Assembly (NCBI RefSeq): GCF_004348595.1
Contig: NZ_SMKD01000019.1
Coordinates: forward strand, 1-60,734
Origin: Micromonospora sp. KC723
Lineage (GTDB): Bacteria > Actinomycetota > Actinomycetes > Mycobacteriales > Micromonosporaceae
Length of the DNA stretch: 60,734 nucleotides
Reading direction: 5' to 3'
A model generated the notes under the pieces. That model saw only the letters and a list, made by a program, of their open reading frames with translations. It was not told where the DNA came from and made no database searches. The position numbers and the translations under genes were made by a program. This document shows, in pieces, positions 1 to 8,256 of the stretch (the stretch's first letter is position 1; each line of letters starts with the position of its first letter).

Positions 1-1
1 C

Positions 2-679
2 GGGGTCGACTACGAGCCGGCCCCCGCCGGCTTCCCCGCCGACCCACATCCGTACGACACCACCCCGCTGACCGAGGGTCTCACCCCCACCCGGCGGATC
101 GCCGCGTACGACGCACCCGGCGGGCGACCGTTGGCCCTGCTCGCCCCCACCATCAACGGTGTCACGCTGACCATGCCGGTGACACAGCGCCGCCCCGGCT
201 GGACGGCCGTGCTGCTCCCCTCGGCAACCCGGCGGATCGCCTGGCTGCCCGACGGGGGCTGGCGCACCGTCGCCCTGCGCGACCAGATCGTGGTGGAGCG
301 GACCCGGCACCGGCTGACCTGGTACCGGCACGGCAAGGCGGTGAACTCCTGGCCGGTGAGCCTCGGCATGCCCGGACAGTCCACCCCGTTGGGCCGCACC
401 TTCATCCTGGGCCGCACCGCCCCACCGGAGGCGGTCTACGGCGGCGTCGACATCTTCGCCCTCGGCGCGATCCCCGACGACCCCGACGCGGTGCCGGCCG
501 GCCTGCGCGGTGCCCACATCGGCCTGCACAGCTGGCACAACGACGACACCCTCGGCAAGAACGTCACCAACGGCTGCATCCGGCTGACCCGCAGCGCCCA
601 GCGCAAGCTCCTCGCCGAGGTGCCACCCGGCACCCCGCTCGTCGTGGTCGACCAGCTTCCCACCCGGCCCGCCACCTGA
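2..679 (+). CDS. L,D-transpeptidase (YkuD fold), 5' end outside window
   Basis: The frame is open from the left edge with no convincing start, so the N-terminus lies outside the window; a TTG/CTG-rich stretch near 131 is not needed as a start. The last ~130 residues carry the YkuD catalytic region: a GLHS-containing strand, then NGCIRL, the variant of the usual SHGCIRL motif that holds the nucleophile Cys and the substrate-binding Arg. These enzymes make 3-3 peptidoglycan cross-links or attach proteins to peptidoglycan outside the membrane. Any signal peptide or Ig-like linker would be upstream. The end (TGA at 677) is firm. Asn instead of His before GCIR is a tolerated variant in this family as I remember it. 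Confidence 0.85.
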   Translation, partial: GVDYEPAPAGFPADPHPYDTTPLTEGLTPTRRIAAYDAPGGRPLALLAPTINGVTLTMPVTQRRPGWTAVLLPSATRRIAWLPDGGWRTVALRDQIVVERTRHRLTWYRHGKAVNSWPVSLGMPGQSTPLGRTFILGRTAPPEAVYGGVDIFALGAIPDDPDAVPAGLRGAHIGLHSWHNDDTLGKNVTNGCIRLTRSAQRKLLAEVPPGTPLVVVDQLPTRPAT

Positions 680-790
680 GCCCAGTCGCCCCGGCATGTT
701 CGGGTGGCACCGGAGTAACGGTCATCCCGGCGGCAACGGTGCGCTCCGGCCCCGGGCATGGACACGCCCCATCCGGGTATGGGGGGAGGC

Positions 791-1933
791 ATGAGGGCGA
801 GTTTCCGGATTGGCCGCATCGCGGGCGTACCCGTCGGGGTCAACTGGAGTGTCCTGGTCATCTTCCTGCTGATCGCCTGGGCGCTGTCGGCCACCCAGTT
901 CCCCCGGGCGTACCCCGGCCGGCCGGTGGTCGCGTACGTCGCGGCCGGGCTCGCCGCGGCGGTGGTGTTCTTCCTCGGCCTGCTCGCCCACGAGGTTTCG
1001 CACGCCGTCGTCGCCAAGCGCAACGGCCTCCAGGTCCAGGGGATCACGCTGTGGCTCTTCGGCGGGGTGGCCGAGCTACGCGGCGAAGCGCCGAACCCGG
1101 GCGCGGAGCTGCGCATCGCCGGGGTGGGGCCGCTGGTCAGCCTGCTGCTCGGGTTCCTCTTCGGCGGCATCGCCGTGGTGCTCTCGCTGGCCGGGGCGGA
1201 CGGGCTGCTGCTCGGGTCACTGGCCTGGCTGGCCGGCATCAACGTGCTGCTGGCGGTCTTCAACGTGCTGCCCGCCGCCCCGCTCGACGGCGGCCGGTTG
1301 CTGCGCGCCGCGGTGTGGAAGGCGACCGGTGACCGGACGAAGGCGTCGGTGGTGGCCGCCCGCGCCGGCTGGGTGCTCGGCGCGCTGCTGATCGGGCTCG
1401 GGCTCTTCCAGTTCCTGACCGGCTTCGGGGTGGGCGGGCTCTGGCTGGCGCTGATCGGCTGGTTCCTGATCGGGGCGGCCGGCATGGAGGAACGCCAGGC
1501 CCGGATGGGCAGCGCGCTGGCCGGCGTCCGGGTCGGCGACGTGATGACCCCGCAGCCGCAGACCGCCTCGGCGGAGATGACCGTCGCCGACTTCGTCGAC
1601 CACTACCTCTTCGCGTACCGGCACTCGGCGTTGCCGCTGACCGAGGACGGCCGCCCGGTGGGCCTGGTCACCCTCGACCGGGTACGCGGCATCCCCGCCG
1701 AGCGGCGCGCCACCACCACCCTCGCCGAGGTGGCCTGCCGGGCCGGGGACCTGGTGCTGGCCCGGCCGGAGGAACAGCTCAACGACCTGCTCCCCCGGCT
1801 CAGCGAGTGCACCGACGGGCGGGCGCTGGTCGTGGTCGACCAGCGACTGGTCGGGATCGTCTCGCCCAGCGACATCAGCCGCGCCGTACAGCGCGGCAGC
1901 CTCCGCCACCAGACGGCCGGTGACCGCCGCTAG
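791..1933 (+). CDS. Site-2 protease family metalloprotease (M50) with CBS domains
   Basis: Intramembrane zinc protease of the SpoIVFB/Rip type. The HEVSH zinc motif lies about 70 residues in, and the second-site PLDGGR motif about 100 residues later. Around them are hydrophobic segments at roughly 15-35, 45-70, 105-150 and 195-235. The last ~130 residues form a CBS pair that starts at GDVMTP and ends at VGIVSPSD, which probably senses a nucleotide. I chose the ATG at 791 because the family usually begins close to MRASFR and a GGGGGAGG run precedes it, although the spacing is short; ATGs at 758 and 779 are alternatives. The stop shares a CTAG with the stop of the convergent AraC gene. Confidence 0.9.
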   Translation: MRASFRIGRIAGVPVGVNWSVLVIFLLIAWALSATQFPRAYPGRPVVAYVAAGLAAAVVFFLGLLAHEVSHAVVAKRNGLQVQGITLWLFGGVAELRGEAPNPGAELRIAGVGPLVSLLLGFLFGGIAVVLSLAGADGLLLGSLAWLAGINVLLAVFNVLPAAPLDGGRLLRAAVWKATGDRTKASVVAARAGWVLGALLIGLGLFQFLTGFGVGGLWLALIGWFLIGAAGMEERQARMGSALAGVRVGDVMTPQPQTASAEMTVADFVDHYLFAYRHSALPLTEDGRPVGLVTLDRVRGIPAERRATTTLAEVACRAGDLVLARPEEQLNDLLPRLSECTDGRALVVVDQRLVGIVSPSDISRAVQRGSLRHQTAGDRR

Positions 1934-2796
1934 GCCGCGACCCGCTCCACCGGGATCCAGAGCGCGAAGTCGGCGCGCGTGCCGTCGGCGGAGATCCGGG
2001 TACGGGAGATCTCCGGTCCGGGCCGGCTGCGGTACGGGTTGGCGGGGAACCACTGGGTGAACACGTCCCGCCACAGCTGCTGCACGGCGGTCGGGAACTC
2101 GCCGGAGGTGTCGAACACCGCCCACGTCCCGGCGGGCAGGGTCAGCGACGCCAACCCCAACGGCACGTCGGCGTCGGTCACCACCCCGTGCCAGTAGTCC
2201 AGCTCGGTGCCCTCCTCACGGGATTGGTCGAGTTGGTCACTGGCGTCGACGAGACCCGCCGGCTCCTGGTCGGACAGGGTCGCCAGCCGGGCCACCGCCG
2301 CCTGGTCGAGCCCCCGGCGGAACGCCACGATCGCCGGGTTCATCCCCTCGTGCACCAGGGGCACCCGGACCCGCCAACCCACCAGCCTGGTTCCTGGTTT
2401 CTCCACCACGCGGTACCGCATCTCGGCACTCCCTTCGACGACGAGACGGAAGGAGAGCCGCTGCTGGGAGCGCAGGACGGCGCCGCCGCGCCGGGCCTCG
2501 CCGGGTCCGACGCCGTGCACCGCGCGGAACGCCCGGGTGAACGCCTCGGTCGAGCCGTACCCGTAACGGACCGCGATGTCGAGCAGCGTCCGTTCCCCGG
2601 CGACCACCTCGGCCGCGGCCACGGTGAGCCGCCGTCGGCGGACGTACTCCGACAGCGGCATCCCGGCCAGCGCGGAGAACATCCGCCGCAGGTGGTACTC
2701 CGAGGTGAGCGCTATCCGGGCCAGCTCGGCGACGTCCACCCGCCGGTCCAGGTGCCGCTCGACGTGCGTCATGGCCTCGTTCAACCGATCCAGCAC
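1930..2796 (-). CDS. AraC-family regulator with GyrI-like effector-binding domain
   Basis: The first ~105 residues are an AraC-type double helix-turn-helix (YHLRRMFSALAG, then YGSTEAFTRAFRAVHG). A linker leads to a GyrI/Rob-like domain of about 160 residues (AEMRYRVVEKPGTRLVG to the C-terminus), which binds small, often cationic or hydrophobic ligands. This matches transcription activators of the Rob/SoxS-GyrI class. The GTG at 2796 was chosen because GGAAGGAG stands six bases before it, and longer starts have no SD. It is convergent with the site-2 protease, and the two stop codons overlap in one CTAG. The next gene upstream, an oxidase, is on the same strand 84 bp away, so the target is not evident. 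Confidence 0.88.
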   Translation of the reverse strand: MLDRLNEAMTHVERHLDRRVDVAELARIALTSEYHLRRMFSALAGMPLSEYVRRRRLTVAAAEVVAGERTLLDIAVRYGYGSTEAFTRAFRAVHGVGPGEARRGGAVLRSQQRLSFRLVVEGSAEMRYRVVEKPGTRLVGWRVRVPLVHEGMNPAIVAFRRGLDQAAVARLATLSDQEPAGLVDASDQLDQSREEGTELDYWHGVVTDADVPLGLASLTLPAGTWAVFDTSGEFPTAVQQLWRDVFTQWFPANPYRSRPGPEISRTRISADGTRADFALWIPVERVAA

Positions 2797-2880
2797 GTGG
2801 ATCTCCTTCCCTGACGAGATCCACGCTAGGCGGGCGCGGGCCGGCGGACCCGACATCCGGTGCCCGCTGCGGTCGGTGCC

Positions 2881-4134
2881 TCAGGGGCGCGGGAGGTAGT
2901 GGTCCAGCCCTTCGGTGCGGAACTTGCCGGCCGGGTCCCACTCGGCCAGCAGGGCCCGGAAGTCGGCGTACCGGGGGAAGGTCGCGGCCACCGCGGCCGG
3001 TTCCAGGGTGAAGACCTTCCCCCAGTGTGGGCGGGGCGCGAAGGGGGCCAGCCGCCGTTCCACCTCGGTCACCACCGGCAGCACCGCCGAGGCGTCGTCG
3101 ATCCAGGTGAAGTGGACGGCGAGGCTGTCCCGGCCGTGGTTCGGGCTCAGCCACAACCCGTCGGCGGCCACCGTACGCAGTTCGCAGACCTGGAGCACGC
3201 CGGCGATCCGGTCCCGCATCCCGTCCAGCGCAACCAACGCCTCGGCCGTCGCGGCCCGGGGCAGGTGGTACTCCGACTGGAGTTCGTCGCCGCTGCTGGG
3301 GGTGAAGCCGAGCCGGAAGTGCGGCAGCCGCTCGTGCCACGGGCCGGGCTCGCCCAGCTGGGCGGTGCAGTTGCGCGCCGGCATCCCCGGCACCGGGTGC
3401 ACCGGTTCCTTCGCGGCGGTGGCGTCCAGCCAGTCGGCGGGCGGGGCCGGCTGGTCGGCGAGCTGCTTGCGCCAGACCTGGTCGACGCGGGACGACCGCC
3501 AGGAGGTGAACCCGCTGACGCTGTACGCCGAGGCGAGCGCCGCGTCGATCGCCTCGGCGGGCAGGTCGAGGTGGACGTACTGCCGGACGTCGAAGGTGGG
3601 GGTGGTGTCCAGGGTGACCCGGGTGACCACGCCCAACGCGCCGAGGGAGACCACCATGCCGGCGAAACGGGGGTCGTCCCGGTCCACCGTGACCAGGTCC
3701 CCGTCGGCGGTGACCAGTTCCAGCGCGGCCACCGCCGCGGCAAGGTTGCGGTTGCCCACACCCGAGCCGTGCGTGCCGGTGGCCACCGCGCCGGCCACCG
3801 AGATGTGCGGCAGCGAGGCGAGGTTCGCCAGGGCCAGCCCCTCGGCGTGCAGCCGGGTCGCCAGGTCGCCGTAGCGCAGCGCGGCGGCGACGGTGACGGT
3901 GCCGCGCTCCCGGTCGATCTCGACCGTCGGCGGCAGGCCCGCGAGGGAGACCAGATCTCCGGTGGTGTCGCCGAGCCGGTTGAAGGAGTGTCCGGTGCCG
4001 ACCGCCCGGATCCGGTCGCTGCCGGCCACCAGCCGGCGCAGCTCGTCCGGGGAGGAGGGGCGGTGGAAGGCGCGGGCGGCGTAGGTGACGTTGCCGGCCC
4101 AGTTGCGGCGGGGAAGGTCGGTCACGGCGCTCAC
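2881..4134 (-). CDS. FAD-linked oxidase, alditol oxidase (AldO)-like
   Basis: About 417 residues, close to the 418 of Streptomyces alditol oxidase. The N-terminal FAD_binding_4 domain has TGHSFNRLGDTTGD, where the His is the covalent-flavin position in AldO, followed by the THGSG pyrophosphate-binding turn. The C-terminal ALO domain ends with WGKVF, FRALLAEWDPAGKF and the usual GLDHYL tail. Known relatives oxidise terminal CH2OH groups of polyols or aldonolactones, giving H2O2. The GTG at 4134 has GAGGAG only two bases upstream; a second GTG at 4125 has better spacing (11). There is no signal peptide, so it is probably cytosolic. L-gulonolactone oxidase is an alternative label within the same family. 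Confidence 0.88.
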   Translation of the reverse strand: MSAVTDLPRRNWAGNVTYAARAFHRPSSPDELRRLVAGSDRIRAVGTGHSFNRLGDTTGDLVSLAGLPPTVEIDRERGTVTVAAALRYGDLATRLHAEGLALANLASLPHISVAGAVATGTHGSGVGNRNLAAAVAALELVTADGDLVTVDRDDPRFAGMVVSLGALGVVTRVTLDTTPTFDVRQYVHLDLPAEAIDAALASAYSVSGFTSWRSSRVDQVWRKQLADQPAPPADWLDATAAKEPVHPVPGMPARNCTAQLGEPGPWHERLPHFRLGFTPSSGDELQSEYHLPRAATAEALVALDGMRDRIAGVLQVCELRTVAADGLWLSPNHGRDSLAVHFTWIDDASAVLPVVTEVERRLAPFAPRPHWGKVFTLEPAAVAATFPRYADFRALLAEWDPAGKFRTEGLDHYLPRP

Positions 4135-4275
4135 GTCTCCTCGGTCGGGGCGGCGGCGAGGACGTCCAGCGCCTCGTCGACCCGGAGCATCACTGTAGCC
4201 ACGGGAGCGATCAGGAACTCGTGCCATCCGCCGTGATCGCGGTTGTACGGGGTGCCGGTGGGGAACACTGGGGCG

Positions 4276-4677
4276 ATGAGCAGCTACCGCGACCCGACCC
4301 TGCACGGTGACGTCTACCCGTCGGAGGAGGAGATGGACCCGACGGGGGTCGGGCTGGAGCCGGAGAGCGCGCGGCCGGCCGGGTACCCGTACCTGACCGC
4401 GCCGGCACCCACCCCGAAGCCGGAACCGGAGCCGGAGCCGCCGGGCCCCGGCCCGGCCCCGCGCACGGACGACCGGGGCGCGACGTCCATCGTCACCCAC
4501 CACCTGGACGGGTCCACGCAGGTCGTCACCGACCTGGACGGGGACGGTATCGCCGACGTGGTGCAGTTCGACCTCGACGGCGACGGCCTACCGGACATCA
4601 CCTACCTGGACAGCGACCGGGACGGCCGGCTGGACACGGTGCTGCGCGAGCCGGGCGCGACCGCCTCGGCCCGTTGA
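4276..4677 (+). CDS. Small acidic protein with tandem calcium-binding Asp loops
   Basis: About 133 residues. The first half is a low-complexity Pro/Glu linker (PTPKPEPEPEPPGPGPAP). The second half contains three consecutive DxDxDG-type loops (DLDGDGIAD, DLDGDGLPD, DSDRDGRLD) spaced 12-13 residues apart, typical of thrombospondin-3 or dockerin/EF-hand-like calcium sites. There is no signal peptide or membrane segment. The ATG at 4276 is preferred over a TTG at 4243 because it begins the natural MSSYRD start after a G-rich SD-like stretch. Function is unknown; reversible calcium binding is inferred from the loops. It is convergent with the LLM gene only 12 bp away. Confidence 0.75.
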   Translation: MSSYRDPTLHGDVYPSEEEMDPTGVGLEPESARPAGYPYLTAPAPTPKPEPEPEPPGPGPAPRTDDRGATSIVTHHLDGSTQVVTDLDGDGIADVVQFDLDGDGLPDITYLDSDRDGRLDTVLREPGATASAR

Positions 4678-4689
4678 CCGCACCCCGCT

Positions 4690-5619
4690 CTACAGCTGCG
4701 GCAGGACCTCGGCGGCGACCAGTTCCAGGTGGTCCAGGTCGGTCAGGTCGAGCAGCTGCAGGTAGATCCGCTCGCTGCCGGTCTCGGCGTACCGGCCGAT
4801 GGTGTCGACCAGCTCGGCCGGGGTGCCGGCCAGGCCGTTCTGCCGCAGCTCGGTCGGCTCCCGGCCGATCGCGGCGGCCCGGCGGGCCACCTCGGCGTCG
4901 GTCCGGCCGCAGCAGAGCACCAGGGCGTGGGACCAGCGCATCGTGCCCGGGTCGCGACCGATCTCGGCGCACGCCTCGCGGACCCGGCCGAACTGGGCGA
5001 CAGTGTCCTCGACGGAGGCGAACGGGAGGTTGAACTCGTCGGCGTACCGGGCGGCGAGGCGCGGGGTGCGCTTCGGCCCCAGCCCGCCGAGCAGGATCGG
5101 CGGGCGCGGCTGCTGCACCGGCTTGGGCAGCGCCGGCGAGTCCACCACCTGGTAGTACGTCCCGGCGAAGTCGAAGGTCTTGCCGGCCGGCGTCGCCCAG
5201 AGCCCGGTGACGACCGCGAGCTGCTCCTCGAGCCGGGCGAAGCGCTCCCCCACCGGCGGGAACGGGATGCCGTACGCGGTGTGCTCCTCGGCGAACCAGC
5301 CGGTGCCGATGCCCAACTCGACCCGACCGCCGCTCATCTGGTCGACCTGCGCCACGGTGATGGCCAGCGGACCGGGCAGCCGGAACGTGGCGGCGGTCAT
5401 CAGCGTGCCGAGGCGGATCCGGGAGGTGTCCCGGGCGAGCCCGGCCAGGGTCGTCCAGGCGTCGGTCGGCCCCGGGTCCCCGCTCACCGCGCCCATCTTC
5501 AGATAGTGGTCGGAGCGGAAGAACGCCCCGTAGCCGGCGTCCTCGGCGGCCCTGGCCACGGTGAGCAACTGGTCGTAGCTGGCCCCCTGCTGGGGTTCGG
5601 TGAAGATCCGCAGTTCCAT
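4690..5619 (-). CDS. LLM-class F420-dependent oxidoreductase
   Basis: About 309 residues with the bacterial luciferase-like TIM barrel. Visible signatures are the N-terminal strand MELRIFTEP, FRSDHYL, the LGTLMTAATFR strand, the GRVELGIGTGWFAEEH segment typical of F420-type LLM enzymes, and the late RPPILLGGLGPKRT strand. Members transfer hydride between F420H2 and varied substrates, and the substrate cannot be read from sequence. The ATG at 5619 fits the family N-terminus. It is transcribed away from the glycosidase-like gene at 5640-6677, leaving 20 bp between them, so co-transcription is possible. Confidence 0.9.
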   Translation of the reverse strand: MELRIFTEPQQGASYDQLLTVARAAEDAGYGAFFRSDHYLKMGAVSGDPGPTDAWTTLAGLARDTSRIRLGTLMTAATFRLPGPLAITVAQVDQMSGGRVELGIGTGWFAEEHTAYGIPFPPVGERFARLEEQLAVVTGLWATPAGKTFDFAGTYYQVVDSPALPKPVQQPRPPILLGGLGPKRTPRLAARYADEFNLPFASVEDTVAQFGRVREACAEIGRDPGTMRWSHALVLCCGRTDAEVARRAAAIGREPTELRQNGLAGTPAELVDTIGRYAETGSERIYLQLLDLTDLDHLELVAAEVLPQL

Positions 5620-5639
5620 GCCCCGAGCATAGGACGAGG

Positions 5640-6677
5640 TCAGGCGTACGGCCGGGTGGCGTACGCCGCCCGCAGCGCGGCCAGCCCCGCCGCCTTCGGC
5701 GACAGGGTGCCCCAGCCGGAGTTGAAGTAGTTCGTCCGCACGATCCGCGGCCCCCGCTCGGCGTTGAGCCGGGCGATGGCCGACGGCACCGTGGCGATCC
5801 AGGCCGCCTGGTCGGGGAACTCCGCCGCCCGCACCCCCCACTCCGCGACGATCACCGGGCGGGACAGCGCCACCGGGCCGAGGTCGGCGACCGCCCAGTC
5901 CCGGGTACGGCGGAACCGGGCCAGCGCGGTGTGGGTCGGATCGGTGGCGTAGACGTTCCACTGGAGGTAGTCCAGCTTCGCCATCAACGACTCGGGGTGG
6001 GTACGCCGGTAGGCGGCCCGGTCGAAGCCGCCCGCGCCGACGGAGAAGGTGGTGCCGGCCGGCAGCGGACGGGACCGGAACCAGTCGACGATGTAGGTCA
6101 TCGCCTGCACGGCGCGGCCGTCCGAGTCCGCCCAGTCGTACGTCACGCCCGACTCGGTGGTGCCGAACTCGTGGTCGGTGTCCAGTTCGGAGGCGAGTTG
6201 GATGTTCACCGGGAAGCCGAGCGTCCGGTACTGCGACAGGGCCCGGGCGAACAGTCCGTCGCAGCGGCCGGCGAGGACCTGGCCGTACCCGTACGCCTTC
6301 GGCCACGCTGTCCCCGGGCGCTGCTGGATGGTCATCGCGGGTGCCGGGACGGTGTAGTCGATCCCGTCGATTGTGAACGTCTGCGGCCCGTTCTCCGGGG
6401 CGCCGTAGTGCTTCAGTTCCAGCACCACGGTGATCGCGAACCCGTTGCGCCCGAGGGCGAGCAGCCACGGCTTGTTCCAACCCGGGAAGACGTAGCCGTC
6501 GGCGAGGCTGCGGTACTGGGTGAGCGAACGGAAGTTGCCTCCGGTCAGGTCCGCCGTCGGATCGCCGTTGCCGGCCAGGTAGTAGCCGCCCAGCACGGGC
6601 GGGGCGATCGTGTAGTCGGCGGTGGTGGTCGCGGTACGCCCGCCGTGGTCCCGCACGGTGACGGTGACCCGGGGCAT
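5640..6677 (-). CDS. Glycosidase-like TIM-barrel protein with N-terminal Ig/PKD strand segment
   Basis: About 345 residues. The first ~25 resemble the end of an Ig/PKD-like domain (VTVTVRDHGGRTATT). The rest looks like a clan-A glycoside hydrolase: ASELDTDHEFG could provide the acid/base Glu and VIVAEWG the nucleophile Glu near the C-terminus, with barrel strands such as LDYLQWNVYA between. No signal peptide is visible, which is odd for a secreted hydrolase. Its ATG overlaps the stop of the upstream Ig-like gene as TGATG, implying translational coupling. The pair resembles phage tail or adhesin gene pairs, so it may be a domesticated phage module; this is inference. The substrate is unknown. 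Confidence 0.6.
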   Translation of the reverse strand: MPRVTVTVRDHGGRTATTTADYTIAPPVLGGYYLAGNGDPTADLTGGNFRSLTQYRSLADGYVFPGWNKPWLLALGRNGFAITVVLELKHYGAPENGPQTFTIDGIDYTVPAPAMTIQQRPGTAWPKAYGYGQVLAGRCDGLFARALSQYRTLGFPVNIQLASELDTDHEFGTTESGVTYDWADSDGRAVQAMTYIVDWFRSRPLPAGTTFSVGAGGFDRAAYRRTHPESLMAKLDYLQWNVYATDPTHTALARFRRTRDWAVADLGPVALSRPVIVAEWGVRAAEFPDQAAWIATVPSAIARLNAERGPRIVRTNYFNSGWGTLSPKAAGLAALRAAYATRPYA

Positions 6678-6946
6678 CACGCCACCGCCCGGTAGACGGC
6701 CACCGACCCGCTGTCGGAGAGCTTCGTCCAGGTTCGCCCCGAGTCGTCGGTGACGGCGACGGTGAGCGGGTCGATGACGGCGGTGACGCTGGCCGGAGCG
6801 CTGCGGTTGCCCAGGGAGTCGGTCACCACGACGGTGACCGTGACGGGCCGGGTGTCCGGGTCGCCGTAGGTGACGGTGAGCGTCATCGGGTCGCCGGGGG
6901 CGTAGGTCGAGGCGTTGAGGCTGGCGGTAACGGTGGGAGCGGCCAT
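6677..6946 (-). CDS. Small Ig-like (bacterial big/PKD type) domain protein
   Basis: An 89-residue single beta-sandwich domain. Alternating Thr/Val strands (TVTASLNASTYAPGDPMTL, TVTVVVTDSLGN, DPLTVAVTDDSGRTWT) are typical of Ig-like folds in phage tail proteins and bacterial adhesins. It lacks a signal peptide. The ATG at 6946 has AGGAGG eight bases upstream. It is coupled to the following glycosidase-like gene by a one-base TGATG overlap, so the two products are probably made in fixed ratio and may form one complex. No precise function can be assigned. Confidence 0.6.
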   Translation of the reverse strand: MAAPTVTASLNASTYAPGDPMTLTVTYGDPDTRPVTVTVVVTDSLGNRSAPASVTAVIDPLTVAVTDDSGRTWTKLSDSGSVAVYRAVA

Positions 6947-7253
6947 CTCCGCCCCCTCCTTCCTTACTCGCACGCACGGCGACGGCCGGCGTGCCCGGTC
7001 GGCCGCCCGTCGACGGAATCGCTACGCCGTACGGCGTCGACCGGAGGTGGGGTGACGTCCTTGTCCTGACGTTGGCGGGCGGCGTCCGGCGGCGGCACGC
7101 GGGCCGCCGCCGGGCCGGAGGGTTGCGATGTGGCCCGCCATCCGCAGCCTCTCCACCTGCTTCCACCATGCGCCGGTCGGGTGCCGGTGCCTGTCGGTGA
7201 TCCGTCTGTCGGACTGTCACCCACCCGGTTGCCGTCAGGCCCGGTGGCCGGTG
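6947..7253. other. Intergenic region, no gene seen
   Basis: About 307 bp between the start of the Ig-like gene and the end of the GbsR-type regulator. It is GC-rich and contains open frames on both strands, but none has an SD site, family resemblance or sensible composition. The left end must hold the promoter of the Ig-like/glycosidase pair; no clear -10/-35 pair stands out. Confidence 0.5.
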
Positions 7254-8033
7254 TCAGCCGCCGGAGCCGGACTCGGGGTGCTGATCGGCACGTGGCGCGG
7301 CCGTGCCGCCTGAGGTCGCCTGGGTTCTGTTGTGGAGGATGTCGCGGGCCTGTTCCGCGGCGCGGGTGATGCTCTCGGCGACGAAGTCGACGAAGCGGGC
7401 GATGTTCTCCAGGCGGACGGCGGCCGGGGTTTCGGTGCCGAGGATGGCCACACCCTGCCGGGCGGTTTCGGCGAGCTGGGCGTGGGATCGGGCAGCCGCC
7501 ATCATCGACTGGTACCAGACGTCGTCGTCGACGAGGTAGCGGTCGCGGCGGCGTTCGTCGCGTTCCCGGCGGATGAGGCCCTGGCTTTCGAGGAACGCGA
7601 CCGCCTTGGAAACCGACGCCGGACTGACCTGAAGGTGCCCGACGAGTTCGGCGGCGGTAAGGCTGCCCGCGTCGGTGGTCAACAGGCAGGTCAGCACCCG
7701 GGACATCATCTTGGGTACGCCCTGTTGCATGAGCAGGGTGGTGAACGTCTCCTCGTACTCGCGCACGGCCTCGGGGTCGCGCCCGTGCGCCTGCTCGGGT
7801 GGCTGCGGCCCGCGGGCGGCGGGCTGCCTGCGCCGCCGGGCGCGGCGTTCGGTGGCGCGGTGGGCGAGGTCGGCACGGTAGGCGGTGGGACTGCCGTTGC
7901 GCATCACCTCACGGCTGATCGTCGAGGTGGGGCGGTCGAGGCGTCTGGCGATCTCCGCGTAGGCGAGCCCGTCGGCCAGCCCGAGCGCGATCTGCTGGCG
8001 TTCCTGCTGGGTGAGCCTGCCTCCCGGCACCAC
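7254..8033 (-). CDS. GbsR/MarR-type regulator with N-terminal HTH_38 domain
   Basis: Two DNA-binding modules in one 259-residue chain. Residues ~5-45 form an IS30-transposase-like HTH_38 (LTQQERQQIA, then YAEIARRLDRPTSTISREV). A basic RRARRRR linker follows. Residues ~95-190 hold a GbsR/MarR winged helix (TAAELVGHLQVSPASVSKAV, then LIRRERDERRRDRY). A helical C-terminal segment probably dimerises. The GTG at 8033 has GGAGG seven bases upstream. The gene diverges from the DUF4097 gene; the 223 bp between them carry repeated GCAACG boxes that are the obvious candidate operators. No ligand can be inferred. Confidence 0.85.
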   Translation of the reverse strand: MVPGGRLTQQERQQIALGLADGLAYAEIARRLDRPTSTISREVMRNGSPTAYRADLAHRATERRARRRRQPAARGPQPPEQAHGRDPEAVREYEETFTTLLMQQGVPKMMSRVLTCLLTTDAGSLTAAELVGHLQVSPASVSKAVAFLESQGLIRRERDERRRDRYLVDDDVWYQSMMAAARSHAQLAETARQGVAILGTETPAAVRLENIARFVDFVAESITRAAEQARDILHNRTQATSGGTAAPRADQHPESGSGG

Positions 8034-8086
8034 GATCTCCCTCCGTGCTTCCCTGACGCCCCCAACCTAGCGTTCACTGCCCATCC

Positions 8087-8218
8087 AACGCAACGAGCGC
8101 AGCGACCGACGTTGCATTGAAACCACACTCGTAGCAACGATTTTGGCTCGTCTAACTGCGGAAATGCCACAAGTGCGCAACAGCGTCGTTGCCGATTCAT
8201 AGAACGCAACGTAGCGTT
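8087..8218. promoter_or_regulatory. GCAACG-box array, candidate operator of the divergent regulator
   Basis: Five exact copies of GCAACG in either orientation (8090-8095, 8110-8115 reversed, 8134-8139, 8187-8192 reversed, 8206-8211) and one near-copy (8177-8182) lie in about 120 bp. AACGCAACG occurs twice (8087-8095 and 8203-8211). The right-hand copy sits in the palindrome AACGC-AACGTA-GCGTT (8203-8218). The 13-mer CAACGAGCGCAGC occurs at 8091-8103 and 8233-8245. The AT content here is higher than in the flanking genes. The array lies between the divergent HTH_38-GbsR and DUF4097 genes, so autoregulation and control of both is the natural reading. Confidence 0.6.
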
Positions 8219-8256
8219 TGCCGCGTCAGAAACAACGAGCGCAGCAGGAGAGCACG

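Noticed and set aside
6964..7224. Minus-strand frame upstream of the Ig-like gene
   Set aside because: Composition (Thr/Arg/Gly/Pro) and lack of SD fit non-coding GC-rich DNA.
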